Positions 1-13,200 of a DNA stretch of 64,000 nt are shown piece after piece. Position 1 is the stretch's first letter. Each line of letters opens with the position of its first letter. The stretch lies in NCBI RefSeq assembly GCF_000002985.6, contig NC_003281.10, positions 4,712,001 through 4,776,000 of the forward strand. The letters run 5' to 3'. Position numbers and translations under genes: made by a program. The notes beneath the pieces were generated by a model. It searched no databases, was not told the origin of the DNA, and was given only the letters and a program-made list of their open reading frames with translations. The stretch comes from Caenorhabditis elegans. Its lineage: Eukaryota; Nematoda; Chromadorea; Rhabditida; Rhabditidae.

Positions 1-527
1 TGTGATCAAATGCTTGATAAGGATCTTCGAATTCTCATTCTTCATGACTCTTTTGTTAGGTGAATTATAGATTTTTAATTTTTATAAATTTCTGAATTTC
101 CAGCCAAGAAAGAATGCGTGACTATATTGACAAATGGGCACACGGTGGTGTTTCCGATAAGTTCTGTTGGTGGGCTATAAGTACTCATCTCGAATTGGAA
201 GTAGAAGAAGTGATTGATCGACTAATTGTGGAGTTTGTTGAAGCTAAATATGGACCTAAATTGTTAGAATTTAGACATTCTAAAGGTTTTATATTTCTTA
301 TTTTCAGCTGTATTGCTGAAGAGAACCCGAAAAAGCCGCAACCAGTGCAAACTGTAAAAATGGTAAGATATGTAGTGTACAGCGCCTTGGATCCAACAAA
401 GATTGCACATTTGTACATTCGGGATAAAATGGTACTCTTCGCGAATACTGGATGTGCTCCAAGAATTGACGAATATGGATTAATTACTTACAGAACTAGA
501 TCAGGAATTAACGAAACTCAATTCTAA
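1..527 (+). CDS. 3' end of an unidentified nematode protein gene (5' part outside window)
   Basis: An open exon runs from the window edge to about 59 and ends in a GTGAAT donor. It joins in frame to an exon starting at 104 after a TTTCCAG acceptor and ending at the TAA at 525-527. The visible part is about 160 residues. It has a Trp-rich patch (FCWWAIS), an acidic helix (LELEVEEVID) and a C-terminal half with alternating hydrophobics. I do not recognise a domain. The stop lies 92 bp from the him-18 stop on the other strand, so the two genes converge. The start and total length are unknown. A short internal segment (about 275-310) looks intron-like but is in frame and too short to be a normal intron. 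Confidence 0.6.
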
Positions 528-619
528 TTTTTTTTTGTATTTTTTGAATTTCTCTGATTTTCCGTGAAAACATATTATATTCCTAATTATCTCTTCATAA
601 AATTGCATGGAAAAAATTG

Positions 620-3177
620 TTATAGTCTTCTTTTGTAGCCGCCACGTGCTCTTCCCGTCTTCTGTGGAAGTTGGTACGTGATTTTCAGCATTTCCAGTAA
701 TTTCACCAGTTTTCCTTTTCCAATCCTTCCAAGTGGGCCGTCAGCTTTCTCTAGACGAATCAACATTTCTTCCTGAAAATTTACAATAAACAAAGAGTTG
801 TGGAAACTTTGGAATCTAACCAAGGATACAGGTTGGAGTGAGAGAATGTGCTCATGTAAAACTGTATTCTGATCACTTCGAAGCCATGTTAAAAATGCCA
901 ATTTCAATGCACTCAAGTCATGTTTGCCACTGGTACTGGAAGCTGACATATCATCATCATCTTCTTCATCGTCTCCAACGTCATCACCGCAAATTTTTCC
1001 AACTTCTCGCTCGTCATTTGATATATTCAATGTTTTATCACCATCATTATCTTCATCCAGATCATCGGAAACATTGGATACATTTTTGGAAGTTTCATCT
1101 GAAACTATTATATAATATTAATATCCTTCTAAAGCAACTAGATAAAATGTCTAGCAATTTTTCAATTTAATTGAAAATGAATAAACTCACCAGAAATAGC
1201 ATTCTTGACTCCTTGCTTTTTAGGAGAAACTTTCTTCGGCGATGCAATCATTCTTTCACTTAATGTCTTCGTCTTGATTGTTTTCCTTCCACCCTTTCCT
1301 CCTTGTTCCGAAACCTTTTCTAAACTTGCAGATCTGACAAGCGGACGAATTGTAGGTGTTCCTGAGCAAATTTCTGGATGTAATGTGATATATGCTTTCT
1401 TCAGAATCTGAATCATCGCTTTCTTTCCTTTTGGCCGCATCCCGATCTCTTTCATTCGTTCTTTTAATTCTGCTTCTTCCATTGAATCGAATGCAGGCAT
1501 TGGAGTTATATCATTGGTCTTCAGAATTTTGACATGGGATCCGAAGACAGCTTTTGAGGTAATGTTGCGGATTGGAGTAATGACATTGGATGTAGTTGGA
1601 AGATTTGTAGACGGTTGATTGCTCCATTCATCGAATGAATCCATTGTCACATTAGTAGTTGGTTTCTGTGGAGTAGAGTGTACTGATTCATGTGGTTTAT
1701 CTTCCATGATTTGTTCTGCATCATCTTCCACATTTTCGACAGCTTTTCCGAATCCAAAGAAAGGATCATCAGATGTGAAGTAGTTCACAGATTTATCAAG
1801 TTCGATTGGGTCGCTATGAGACGCAGTTGGCTCTATTTCTACAGGATCAGCTACTACAGAATCTATCTTAGCTTCAGGCTCTACCACGTCCTCAACATCA
1901 TCGACTTTCTCAAGATCTTCCTCCTTATCATTTTTCACAATCAAGTCTAATCCTACAGGTCCATACTTCGAAGCCAAATCCCTCACACCATCCTTATCAT
2001 CATCATTCCATTCGATATTTGCAGTGAATACAAATGAAATCCATGCTTTCACAACTTCTTTTGTGTGCTCGACTTGAATATTTTCAGATTTAGGGTTCAG
2101 TCTGATAAGTGATGTCCGATGTTTCAAGATCATTGTCTGACATTTTACACGATGACCATCACTGCAGGTAATGAAAATGTGAGTTGGTAATTGTTCAGAA
2201 TTGTCATCAAGAACTTTTTGCATGTCAGATGAGAGTTGTTCGTATCGGGAAATCTGAAAAAGTGATTTTTTTTAAATTATAATAAACTAGAAAATTACTT
2301 TTTCAATCATTTTCTTCATTTGAAACGCATGCTCAGTCACTCCTTCCTCTCGTTTCTTTTGATTTTTGATAGATTTACTGTGAAACTCGTCAATAAATCT
2401 TGAATGAAGTGTCGTAAGAACCTCACATTGACACTTTTTCGGTGCCAATTCCACAACTGCAAACGATCGAGGACGCTTCCGTTTTCGGTTTTCCTCATCA
2501 TCCTCAGCGATTCGTGCAAATTTCACGTTGTTCTTCGATAGCTCCCATGATTTTGGAAGTTCCTGTGGTTTTTCGAAAGGTTTTTCAAATAGATGAGTCT
2601 TTGAAGATGGCTTCTCATAAACTTGATCATCTCTGAAATATGTTTTTGCATCACAGAATATCCTTCTACTGAAACTAACTTTTCTATGGTTTCGGTGAGT
2701 GTTTTCGATTTTCTTGTAGTTTCCTTCTCCTTCTCTGATTGTTTCGCTTTGCAAACTTTTACATGAATATCTCTAAAATTTGAACAGTGAGAAGAAACAC
2801 AAATAATATTTCAAACCTTCTGGAATTCATCCAAAGAGTCATATCTCGTGCACACGTCGCACATTTTACAGGTTTCTTAGCCGGTGCTTCTTCATCATCG
2901 TCGCTCAGTGTGATCTCTTCGAAAGGAGAAGGAACATCTCAAAAAGTAAATTAATTGATTTAATTGGGAAATTTGATTTGAAACTTACTTTTGTCAGATT
3001 CATTTCTTACAATACTCTGCACACTTCCAAGTTTTTGAGGACGCCTAGAAAAAAAGACAGATATTTTTTAATTTACGTTTAGGTTAAATAGATACGACAG
3101 AAACAAAAACCTTACTACCTTGGCGCGGATGAGATCGAGTTTTGGGACAGTGCCTTTTTTAGTGATGAATCATTCAT
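620..3177 (-). CDS. him-18: HIM-18 / SLX4, structure-specific nuclease scaffold
   Basis: SLX4 binds SLX1, XPF and MUS81 nucleases to cut Holliday junctions and other branched DNA in meiosis and repair. Exons read on the minus strand: 3177-3119, 3044-2989, 2937-2817, 2772-2680, 2632-2299, 2253-1191, 1098-830 and 772-620, giving about 715 aa in one frame. In order I see a C-x2-C (CATC, ~63-66) with HVKVC (~82-86), which fits a UBZ4 ubiquitin-binding finger; a BTB-like segment (~235-320, ITCSDGHRVKCQTM); a SAP-like helix pair (~475-510, EEAELKERMKEIGM); an acidic stretch; and a C-terminal helical domain (GPLGRIGKGKLVKLLEML) fitting the SLX1-binding CCD. The 47-nt intron 2633-2679 is needed to keep frame. 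Its start lies 410 bp downstream of the emb-5 stop on the same strand, so an operon is possible but unproven. Symbol from domain order plus linkage to emb-5. Confidence 0.85.
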
Positions 3178-3586
3178 ATGAGTAGAATCTAGAATACTTT
3201 TTTTTCTTCTAAAACTGAATTTGCAATTCTTATTCCAATATCAATTGTGATCAACGCATTCTACGTTTTTTCGTGATGATTTAGCAGTGATTCTGATTAC
3301 GAAATTTATTGAGTAAACAACAAAAATGGTACTTGAATACAGAAAGAGCTCATGAACAGTATGACTGCTTGAATAAATATTTTGATAGATATATAAAAAT
3401 GTTTGAAAAGTAAAAATCGAGGATGAACGGATTACCGAAATCAAAACAAATTATGTGGGATTAAGACAGATGGATGTTGTATTCTATAAATTAAAATTAG
3501 ATCATCGTTGATAGACTGGAACAAAGGAAACAGGATTGAATGTGTCTGATAAGGTGTGGGTAATAAAGAGAATAAGATCAGGGTTT
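3178..3586. other. spacer between emb-5 and him-18
   Basis: About 410 bp between two genes transcribed leftwards. It holds the emb-5 3' UTR and the him-18 leader. An AATAAA is present on the minus strand near 3303-3309. I see no U-rich motif clear enough to call an operon spacer and no credible additional gene. Confidence 0.5.
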
Positions 3587-6500
3587 TCAGTGATAGCCGA
3601 CGAATTGAGGAGGATAGTATGGAGCTGCTGGAGGAGCACCAACTCGATACTGTGGAGCCGGGATCGCAGATCGCCTTAACTCGATGGGAGGCTCGTGGAA
3701 ATGGCGTTTGAACCAAGCCATCATTCGATCTAGCGTATCAAAGTTTTGATGTCGGAATCGGACTCCATGTGGGACAACTGTAAACAAAAATAGTTGAAAA
3801 CTTTGTTCGTATCTCTTTTCGAAACTCACTTTTGAAATATTCATGTCGAATCCGTTCTGTATTATCGAACATATAAGAAATACAGAATTGGCATGGCTGT
3901 CTGTAGGATGCACTGAATACGTACGGAGATCGTCCCAGCTCTCGTTTCTTCTCTCGTACAAATTGCTCGACTGCTTCTGTTTCTTCGCATGTTCCATTTG
4001 GGAAGAAGTACTTGTGAGTTGTTATCTCGTGAGAGATCTGTATCATCGGTTGAACGAATCGAGCAATCAACTCATCAAGATCCTCGAAATCTTCTCCGCC
4101 GACTGAGAGTTGCCGACCAATGGAGAAAACTTGATCCTTTGCGGATTCTTTGACAAAGAAATTGTGATAGACGCGGTCACAAATCTTCCATGTCACAGAA
4201 AGACCAGAATCTTTATTAGCCGATGGACGAATAATACACTCAGACCAATCCATTTCATCCAACATTTTCGTAGCAGCTTCGTAGGATACATTATGGAAAT
4301 TTGGATGCGCAATTACTCGCTTCACACGTGTATTTGCTTCTGTCTTCTTTTTCGATTCACTCTTCATCAGTTCCAAATCAGCTTGGTATTGATGCTCATC
4401 CCAGTACTGATCACGTTGAGATAAATCATCTTCTTTCAGATCCGAACTCTTACAACTTAGGAATAGTGAGAATCTCTCCTTGTCCAACTTGAGAACTTTG
4501 AAGTAATATGGCTGATTTATCTTGACTCGGGTTAATGGATTGTCTACGTGACTTGATGAGATGTTCTTGTTCGGACAGAATCCAGTCATTCCATTGTCAA
4601 ATCTGACTCGAATTCCGACTGGTGTTCCAGGACATCCACCTTGACGAGACTGAAATAATTTAACATTGGTTAACGAATAGTATTAGTTGAGAAAAACTTA
4701 CGTCACCGAGCATATGTTCTTGAATTCCACCAGGAGCCGAAGATGTGAACGATTTACAACATGGACAAGTGAAAAGACCATCTTCTCCAACATCAGGTAA
4801 CATGCTGTCTGCTGCATCTTTGTCAACTTTACGGTACTGCACAGATTGAACTGTTCCCAACACTTTAGCTCCTTCCTGCAAAAATAAAAATAAAATCGAC
4901 AGAATTATTACAAGTAACATACTCTAATTTCTTTTCCTGAACGAGCCAAAAGATCATACAAAAGCTCTCCGGTAGGTTCTTGGAATGGTTGCCGAAGATC
5001 TTTATATCTCGCACTCAACTCGCTTGAGATGTCATACAACGTCGACTTTTTCTCTCCGAATCCTTGTCGACTCAATTCATCGGCAAACGCGTCCAAATCG
5101 AGATCTCTCAAACGATCAGGAGATTCCATGATTTCTTGAAGAGCCGCAGTTGGATCAGCAGAATCATCAACCTCCAACGCATCCACAGCCATCTTTCTAG
5201 CCCATTCATAGGTCTCTGGATGTACTCTCGAACCGTCAAGAACTTCAACATAAGCGTCAGTCTTCTCCGATACCTTGATAGTGTCAATTTTGATGAATCC
5301 AGCACAGTTCATAAATACTTTTGGTCCCAGTTTGCATCCAACCACAAGTTTCGATCTACTCTCTATCAAATTATCGTTAGCTTTTATGCTTTTCAGAAGA
5401 TCAGTGGCTTTTCGTGGACCCAATCCGCATGTGAACTGGAGCATGTTAGTGTAGTGAGGGAATTCTGCACATTTATTGATATCAACACCTTCTTCGTTGA
5501 CCTTGTTCACCAATTCATGACTGAGAACCAAAGCCAATTGCTCTTGATCGATATCCCGTTGAAGCGGATGCAGAGAGAGACAGAAAATATCTTCATCAAT
5601 ATTCCACAAATGAGCATACTCTGGGATGGGATCCAAAAGAAGACGAGCTAGGGATAAAGCTTGTCGGAGCGTCGGTGGATGATCTGGATTCTCCGCCAAC
5701 GAAACATTCGATCTCATGTAGACTTTTGCGGCTTCGTTGTCCATCAAAAATACTGGAATTGGTTTGTAGATCAAGTTCTGCGAGAAAAGATCTGCCACAG
5801 CTTCCTCGAGGTCTCTCTGAAAATTGCAGTTTTTAAGTATCAAATGTTCAAAACTAGTGCAAACCTTCAATCGAGTACACTCCATATCCTCAATATTCAA
5901 TCCAATAGCATGAGGTTTTCGTCTCTGTACAAACTTCTTAAACAAATCCATTGACTCGGCCTTCCTTAGTCCATTGTTTCCACCGCCAAACGTTCGTTTC
6001 GTGAAATGAACCATTCGAAGATAATCAACAATTGCACCATTTTCATCAACCATTACACCAAATGAAGCTTCGTCTCGCTCTGTTGGATAGCACACTGCCA
6101 TGATTCGACGAGCTCCATGTTGATCCATACCATCATCATCGTCATCGTTATTATCGAAATCCGGCTGAAATAAAACAAAACAATTACATAGTTATTAAAT
6201 CAAATTAATACCAGATATCCTGATCTAGAAATTCGAGATGCAAACTCCTTTCTACATTTCTTTGCTACTGCAGTCTTTGCTTCTTCAAGAATCGTATTAT
6301 ACAACTCATCCCTCATGTAGGGTACAAGCATTTCAGTTATAGCCATATTCACACACTCATCTCTCACTGAATTCCATTGTTCAACATTTTCCGTGTATTC
6401 GTCTTTTTGGAAAATGGAATCACTTAGATACTTGTTAACGAGGTAGTTATTTGAATCCTGATCTTCTTCAGATTCATACATGATGAGCACATCAACAAGA

Positions 6501-8665
6501 CCATCCTCTTTGGCTTTGTGATAGAAGAGGAACTCTTCAGCGGTGAGACTTCGAACTGGTTTACTCTAAAAATATATATTTATTAAAATCCTAGACATTT
6601 ATTTCAAATAATTCTCACCTTGATATACCGTTTGTCATAGAGGGGATGAGTTTGATCAATTGTATCACGTCCTTTCTTCGTTGGCTTGATCCAAAAATGT
6701 GCAGACTGGCGGAATTCTTGCCGAACACTATGCCTGACTTGTGGTTGTCGACTGATCTCCTTGGCAAGCATGAATTTCGCACCATTCAGAACCATATCAC
6801 TGTCACTGAACGCAGGACAAACATACTCTTCTGCTGCTTCCAATGGTAACATCGGATCTTGCTCAATGTCGTGTTTTTTCCAGTTCAAATTTTCAGAAAA
6901 CTGTTTTGCAGTCAATCCAAACCGTCCAGCAAGCTCTCCGATTCCGTTTTCCACACACATTTGATACTTATCATTACGAATGCTTGACTTGAACTTGACT
7001 CGATACTCTTGTTCCTCTTCTTCACCGGTTAAACGTCCTTTTTCCCATCTAATCATATCGTCGAGAAGAGCACCGTACAACAATTGGAAATTTGCATGTA
7101 TGTCGGTAAGCTGTTCAAGAGTTTCTGCGTATTTTGTGCTGAAAAATAATTTAAATTCTAAATTTTAAATTTTAAAACTTACTCCATCAAATCTGCATCC
7201 GAAATCGGTCGTCTTTTTGCGGTCAAATCGTCACTGAGTTCCTGATACTCTCTCATCCGACGCATTAAATCGTAAATTTTATTTTTCTTCTCTGACAAAT
7301 GACACCATTTTTCGTCAAAATCGTATACTCTCCATAGATTATTCATTGTCAGAAGATTGTCAATATCTTCTTTACGATAAAATCCAATAAACGTAGGTTC
7401 GAACGAATTAGAACGAACTCGAATGAATTGGAGAACTTTCTTGATGGATTTTATAACAGCTTTCTTTCTATCTTCATAGACAGAAGGATCCAGATTCATT
7501 ATACAATCAAGTTTATCGTCTTGATCCAGGTCAGCTTGATTTGTCACTGTCCCTTCTTCGAAGGCATATTTAATAATCCATAGAGCTTCAGATTCCAGTT
7601 CATCATCATCCGCTTCTGTAACTGGTGTTCTTCTGAGTTGGAACCTCTCTGGTAAATCTTCTTTCGCGATTTTCTTATCCCCAGGTAACAAGAATCCACG
7701 ATCAATTTCACTTGGTTCGATGGATTCGAGAAGTGTTGACTTCTTTGTAGTATCCTTCTTTCTGCGTATCTGAACCATTCCTATTTCAATAATGCAAAGC
7801 TTTTCTCAAAAATTCCAACCTTTATCTCTCCTCCTTCACCATCATCTTCTATTATTTCCTCCTCTTCGTCTTCTAGACCATCCTCGCCATCATCATCGTC
7901 GTAAAACTCGTCCAAATTGAAGTCTTCCACTCCGAATACATCACGGGCGTCATCTTCAGCGCCTTCTGGGAGATTTTCGTCTCCACGATGACGTTTCCGA
8001 TGTCTTCGTGGCGCATCTCCATCGTCCTCAATAAAGTCATCCTCACTTCTTTCAGACTCTGATCCGTAACCACCGCGATCTCCACGACCACGATCTTTTC
8101 GCCTGTCTCCATCGTCACTTCCTCGTTCGGAAAGCAAATCATCATCTTCGTGGTTGGGTCTCTGAAATTCCGAATTTGATTATTATTATTATTATGAATT
8201 TTAGTGGCAATTGAAAAAAATCGAAATTACTCACTCGTATCGGCTCATCTTCATCACTGGAATCACCCAATTGAACTCGATTTTGTTTTTTCGTCTCTCG
8301 AATATCATAATTCTCATTGATCAAATCAAGATCTTCATCGTCGAGCTCATCTTCTCCCGAGTGCCGAGATTTTTCTGACTTCTCCGATTTTGCGTCCTCT
8401 TCTTCATCGTCATCATCTGCAATGAATCCCTGCATTTCTTTACGGTTTTCCTCTTCATCGTCATCGTCGTCTTCATCTTCGTCAGAACTAAAAATGAACA
8501 AATGAAAATAGAAATACCCCGGAATTATAATTACCTGGCAACCATTTTCTTCTTTCTTTTTGATTTTTCCTTTGCCATTTTCATCTTTTTCGACTGTGGT
8601 TCTTCATCATCAGAATGGCCCGAGGAGGCATCTGATTCTTCGGCTTGATTATCGATAAAATCCAT
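3587..8665 (-). CDS. emb-5: EMB-5 / SPT6 transcription elongation factor and histone chaperone
   Basis: SPT6 travels with RNA polymerase II and reassembles nucleosomes behind it; in worms it is required for gut precursor gastrulation and works with LIN-12/GLP-1. Exons on the minus strand: 8665-8535, 8487-8235, 8161-7820, 7769-7183, 7138-6619, 6565-6212, 6164-5865, 5816-4923, 4875-4702, 4649-3830 and 3777-3587. These sum to exactly 1521 aa, the length I remember for this protein. Order: very acidic Asp/Glu/Ser N-terminus (~1-250), helix-turn-helix core, YqgF-like fold (starting around RRIMAVCYPTERDE), helix-hairpin-helix (CGLGPRKATDLLKSIKA), S1 RNA-binding domain (VLGTVQSVQYRKVD; GMTGFCPNKNISSSHV), then tandem SH2 domains (first with IIRPSANKDSGLSVTWKI). 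The 48-nt intron 5817-5864 is a multiple of three and open, so retention would add 16 residues. Confidence 0.96.
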
Positions 8666-10211
8666 TACCTGCAACAAATTCAGTTAATTTCACTTGGGAA
8701 GAACGAAATTTCATAATACAAAAATTTCGAAAAGCACAAAGAGCAAAATTAAGAAAATTGCAAACAGCTCACAGTGCGGAAAAGGTTTAAAAGTGAAAGA
8801 AAACTGAAAAATCTTATTTTGTGCAAAAAAAATTAGCCAGATAGGTGAAAAATGACGGATTTTACGCGGTTTTTAGGCCAAACGAGCGAAAATTAATCAA
8901 TAAAGAAAACGGAGAAAGAAGGAAACCGGCCATTCGGGTCGAGGACAAAAATAAAAATGAGACGATTTTCTGAATTTGAACGCGAAGCGATTTATGCAAC
9001 TGCGCCCCATTGTGATGCTAGGCGAGAGAGTGTGGGATTGCAAGAGGCGGGTAGAGATAGAAAAACGCGGTCGTTTAAAAAATATCGCTTTCCCGAGTTT
9101 CGCGTATTTTAGGAATTATATGTTTCATTTTAAAGCGATATTGCGAAAAGTGATTTCGATTCATCTTTATTGCGTGATAGGTAAACAAATTGGTTCATTT
9201 AGCAAGCATCCAAGACGACGAAATACGATAACCGGGGTATTCAGAATTGTTGCGAAAAATGTAATAGCTATATAGCTATGTGAAATTATTTAGGCATAAA
9301 AGATTAATTTTCATTCAACTACCATGTTCAATTTTGAAGGTTTATTCTTCACAGACTCATTCTTTCATCAACAAAAATCTTACCACGAAGAAAAACTTTA
9401 TCAAATACCGTACCAGCGAGTATGATAGAAGCTTTTTAAAAGTTTTTTTTCCTTATTTCCCGATTTCAAATATATACGTAGATTTTTTCGAGGAAAAATC
9501 AATTCATAAGTTCTGTAATTTCAGGAGAAATTTGGCGAGAAAGATTGAGGTACTACAGTACTCCCGAGTACGGTAGTTGAAAAAGTTTCGCTTGAATCAG
9601 TGTTTCAATTCTAGATATACGCCCTACCAGATGCCTAGGGGGTAAGTGCCTACAGTGAAGGTTCACTTAAACTGCATTACTTTGATAACCTGAACCTGCT
9701 GATCATCATATCCGAAAAACCCCCAAGATATTCACTTGCTGACCATTTTTCATTAGTTGAAGTCCTAATTTCCATCGCTAATTATTCATTCATTTGCTGT
9801 TTCCGACATACTTATCAAATCCCATGGGATCCCCCGAATCCATGAGCACAATAATCGAAAGATTGAGGCTCAATGTCTATTCTCCATCCTCTCTCTCTCT
9901 CTTCCACACTCTTGGACCCGCCCCACCCTGGGGCCAGTCGAGCGCGCAGCTTTTCGTTTCAAACTCTGCGCCTCTCTCATTCCAAAGCTCTCTGCGCACT
10001 TTCTTTTACTCTCTTTTTCTCTGAAAAGGCTTTCAAAAGTAAGTGAGAGATTGGAAGAGAGTGAACGAGAGAAAAAGAGTAAGCAGTTGGGGGGAGTAGG
10101 AGGCGAAGGAGGGGGAACAACTACTACTCGCTCTCCTCTACTTGCCTCATCTTCTTCCTTTTCATTTTTCAACGTCTTCTATTCTGAAGATTCTTCTTGT
10201 CTTCTGGATTC
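8666..10211. promoter_or_regulatory. divergent intergenic region between emb-5 and acy-1
   Basis: About 1.5 kb separating divergently transcribed emb-5 and acy-1. Near 9840-10160 it turns strongly polypurine/polypyrimidine (CTCTCTCTCT, GAGAGAGTGAACGAGAGAAAAAGAG), which often marks promoter regions in this genome. Open frames here are low-complexity and not convincing as genes. Individual factor sites cannot be assigned by eye. Confidence 0.45.
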
Positions 10212-13200
10212 ATGGACGACGATGTCGGTGAACGAACACCGGCTCTCGGTGGTTCATGTGGACCATCAGTTCGTGCACACAGTAGTTCCCCAAGACGTGT
10301 TCCATTATTTGAGAGAGCATCTGCTAGATGGTGGAATCCTCAATTTCGATCTGCAACACTAGAAGCTCAATATTGGAAGTGTAGTTTCAGTCAGTTAAGA
10401 GATCGATTTCGTTCTGGATTAATATATATTGCCGTTGTAATTGCCGCTTGGACACTTTATTTAGCTTTATTCGATAGAACTTTTATTCAGCATTGGGTGA
10501 GTTTTTATTTGTTTTTTTTTTGGAAAAAAATCTAGAATTCATTGCTAAAAAAATATCAAAACAAAAAATTCTCGGCCCGGCTTGTGTGAATTATTCAAAT
10601 CGTGGAGCTCCGTAAAAAATTCAAGGAGGTCATTTGCATTTTCTATGGTTCCTTCCTTCCGATTTTCTCATCTACTGTAACTTTTTTGTATAGGATCTTT
10701 GCAAAAGTGGAAATGATGTAAAATTTTCAATTATCGAATTATAATTCTCGACATAAAAAACGAATGTTAAAGTTTCCACAATAAAAAGTTCTGGAAAGTT
10801 TGAAAGTTTGAAAGAGGGTTCTAGCTCGGCTATTGGTTAAAGGAAACTCTGCTGATCGGTTGGACACACCCACTTTTTGAGAAAAAAAATCTGGTGTGGT
10901 TTGCGAGCTATCTTGGCAATCTCGCGGCTGTATTTTTTAATTAAATTAAAAATGAAAAAAATTCCCATGGTAAAGCTGTCAACTGATATATTTCAAAAAA
11001 TAAAGTAATGAATTTCCCAAAAAAATTTGGAGCTGAAAAACAGGAAAAATGTGAAAAAAAAAACCGCCCACTACATAAGGACTACACACCCGGACTTTTT
11101 AGAAGGCAAATTTTATCGTTATTTTTAGGCTATGATTTATTTCAGACCCAGCAGTTTTAGGCTCAGAGTAAACTGTTAAAAAATTGAAAAAATCAGCCAT
11201 CAATTTTGGTTTTTCGGTCATCTGACGAAACTTTGGAGAGCTAAATTTTTTGTCTCTCAAATAACACTTTAATAGTTTTTTAGAACTGTGTTTTTCTGCC
11301 AAAAACCTCAAATCACAAAGTTCAAGTGTATTACATGTTGTTTTTGACTTTACCTCAATTCATTCTCAACCAAAAATTCAAGAACTTTCTCTGAACACAT
11401 TTACTTTTCTTTCCCATTTCTCTTCCGTCCGTCCAACTATTTTTTATTATTATTTCTTCATTCGATTTCTTCTCACTCGGACACCCCTCTCTCCATTGTA
11501 TACCGCGCACGCGGTTTGGGACGACTGGTCGGACAAATAAATATGTATAGATAGTATATATATAGGTATAATGCAAATGGTTTTAAGCAAACATTACGGA
11601 AAACTGCGAAAATTTCTCATTTCGGAGAGGTGAGGGGAGATAAGTTTATTTTGATTTGTTTCAGAGCGAATTCCTTTGTTTTAATAACTGTATCAAATAG
11701 TTTTTCTTAGACTTAGGCTTAGGCGATGGCGTAGACTTAGGCTTCAGCTTGGACGCCTAAAGCTAGGCTCTCAAGATTGAGTGGGTACGGTAGCCTTTCA
11801 AGGTGGCCTTCATCTACTTCATGTCTACATTCGTGCCTACTGCCGAAGTTCTCATACCATCCTGTATTAGCCCGGGCTCTGGGAAATTTGAAAAATCTTC
11901 TGAAACTTCGAAAAACAGTCACACCCATCTTTGTGTTTAGGCTCAATCCTTTCCCGTTCTAAAAATAAGTTGGCTTCATCGTTTCCACTTCCTCCTCCTT
12001 CTCCTTCTCGCTGTCAATTTTCATGAGCTCAGTGATATAGAGAGAAAAAAGAAAGAAAGGGTGAAATAGGGATAGAGACAACAAAACAGAAAAGCAATTG
12101 TTGAAAAAAAAAAAAAAAAAAAAAAAAACAGAAAACCGAAAAAAGTGAGATAAAGTGAGATAGAACGAGAAAGAGAGAAGGGCCCCCTTTGTAAATCTGC
12201 AATGTTGTGAGATGCGTGTGCTCCCTCCATTTGCTCGGGCGCCAGGAGAGAACGCTCCATGAGTTGTGAGGAGCACAACGGTGCGGATGTGCCAAAAACC
12301 AATTTCACGGGGAAAGGCACGCATAACAATGTGACAGACTCTTATTTTCGGAAGATGATTGAGATGAGACAGAAGTCAATTTAGACGTTGTTCTTGCGCA
12401 AAGAAAGTACCGAGAGGTTGAATCAAGAACAAATAATTTTGGCGGCTTGTATCCCAGTTGTCTTAAATTTAATAAAAACTTTGAACTGAAAAAATATTTG
12501 CTATACATATGTTTTTCTATAATTTCGTATTTGATCATTTATTAATAACTTCCAAAAGAACCAAGCTATGTGCCCTAGAAGTAAAGTGGCGGACTGAAAA
12601 AAATCTCAAAAAAATATCAAATTCTCCTGCAAATTTAAATTCTAAAATATCGATTGGTGTCTGGATCACAAGAATATCCATAACCAAAAATTTCAGATCG
12701 TTTCACTATGCCTCTGTGCCATTATTTTCGCGATGTTTGCCTTCACGGCGTGCGCCGCTCAATACCAAAGGTTTGCATTTAATGTCCACTTCTTTTTCTT
12801 TATTTCGGGGGCTGTAAACTCGGAAAACTGTCGGAACACGTTCTGTTAGAAAATGATACTGTATGTGTTGAATGTTCAGGTTCTACATGCCAACCTCATT
12901 TCTATGCACTTTTTTGATATGCCTTGTCACGTTGCTCATCTTCTCCGCAGAGAATCAAGCTGCGTTTATGACTCCAGTTGCAAGTCTTGCCACAAGTTTT
13001 CAGGTAGGAATCTGGGGGGGAATTTTTTTAAAAGTACATCCGACATTCAAGACCCAGTGTGAAAAAAAACAGCTGTATTGGATAGAAATATTTGTTGCAA
13101 AAGTTTGCAAAAAAGTAGCAAAAACCAGCCAATAATTTTCGAAAGACTGCCAAAAAAGATTCAAACCTTTTCAGTAGTTTGCATAAGTTTGCCAAAAATT

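Noticed and set aside
8317-8505. Ser-rich plus-strand frame
   Set aside because: Antisense of the acidic Asp/Glu tract of emb-5.
11959-12329. minus-strand frames with long Phe runs
   Set aside because: Translations of the complement of the poly-A tract in acy-1 intron 1.
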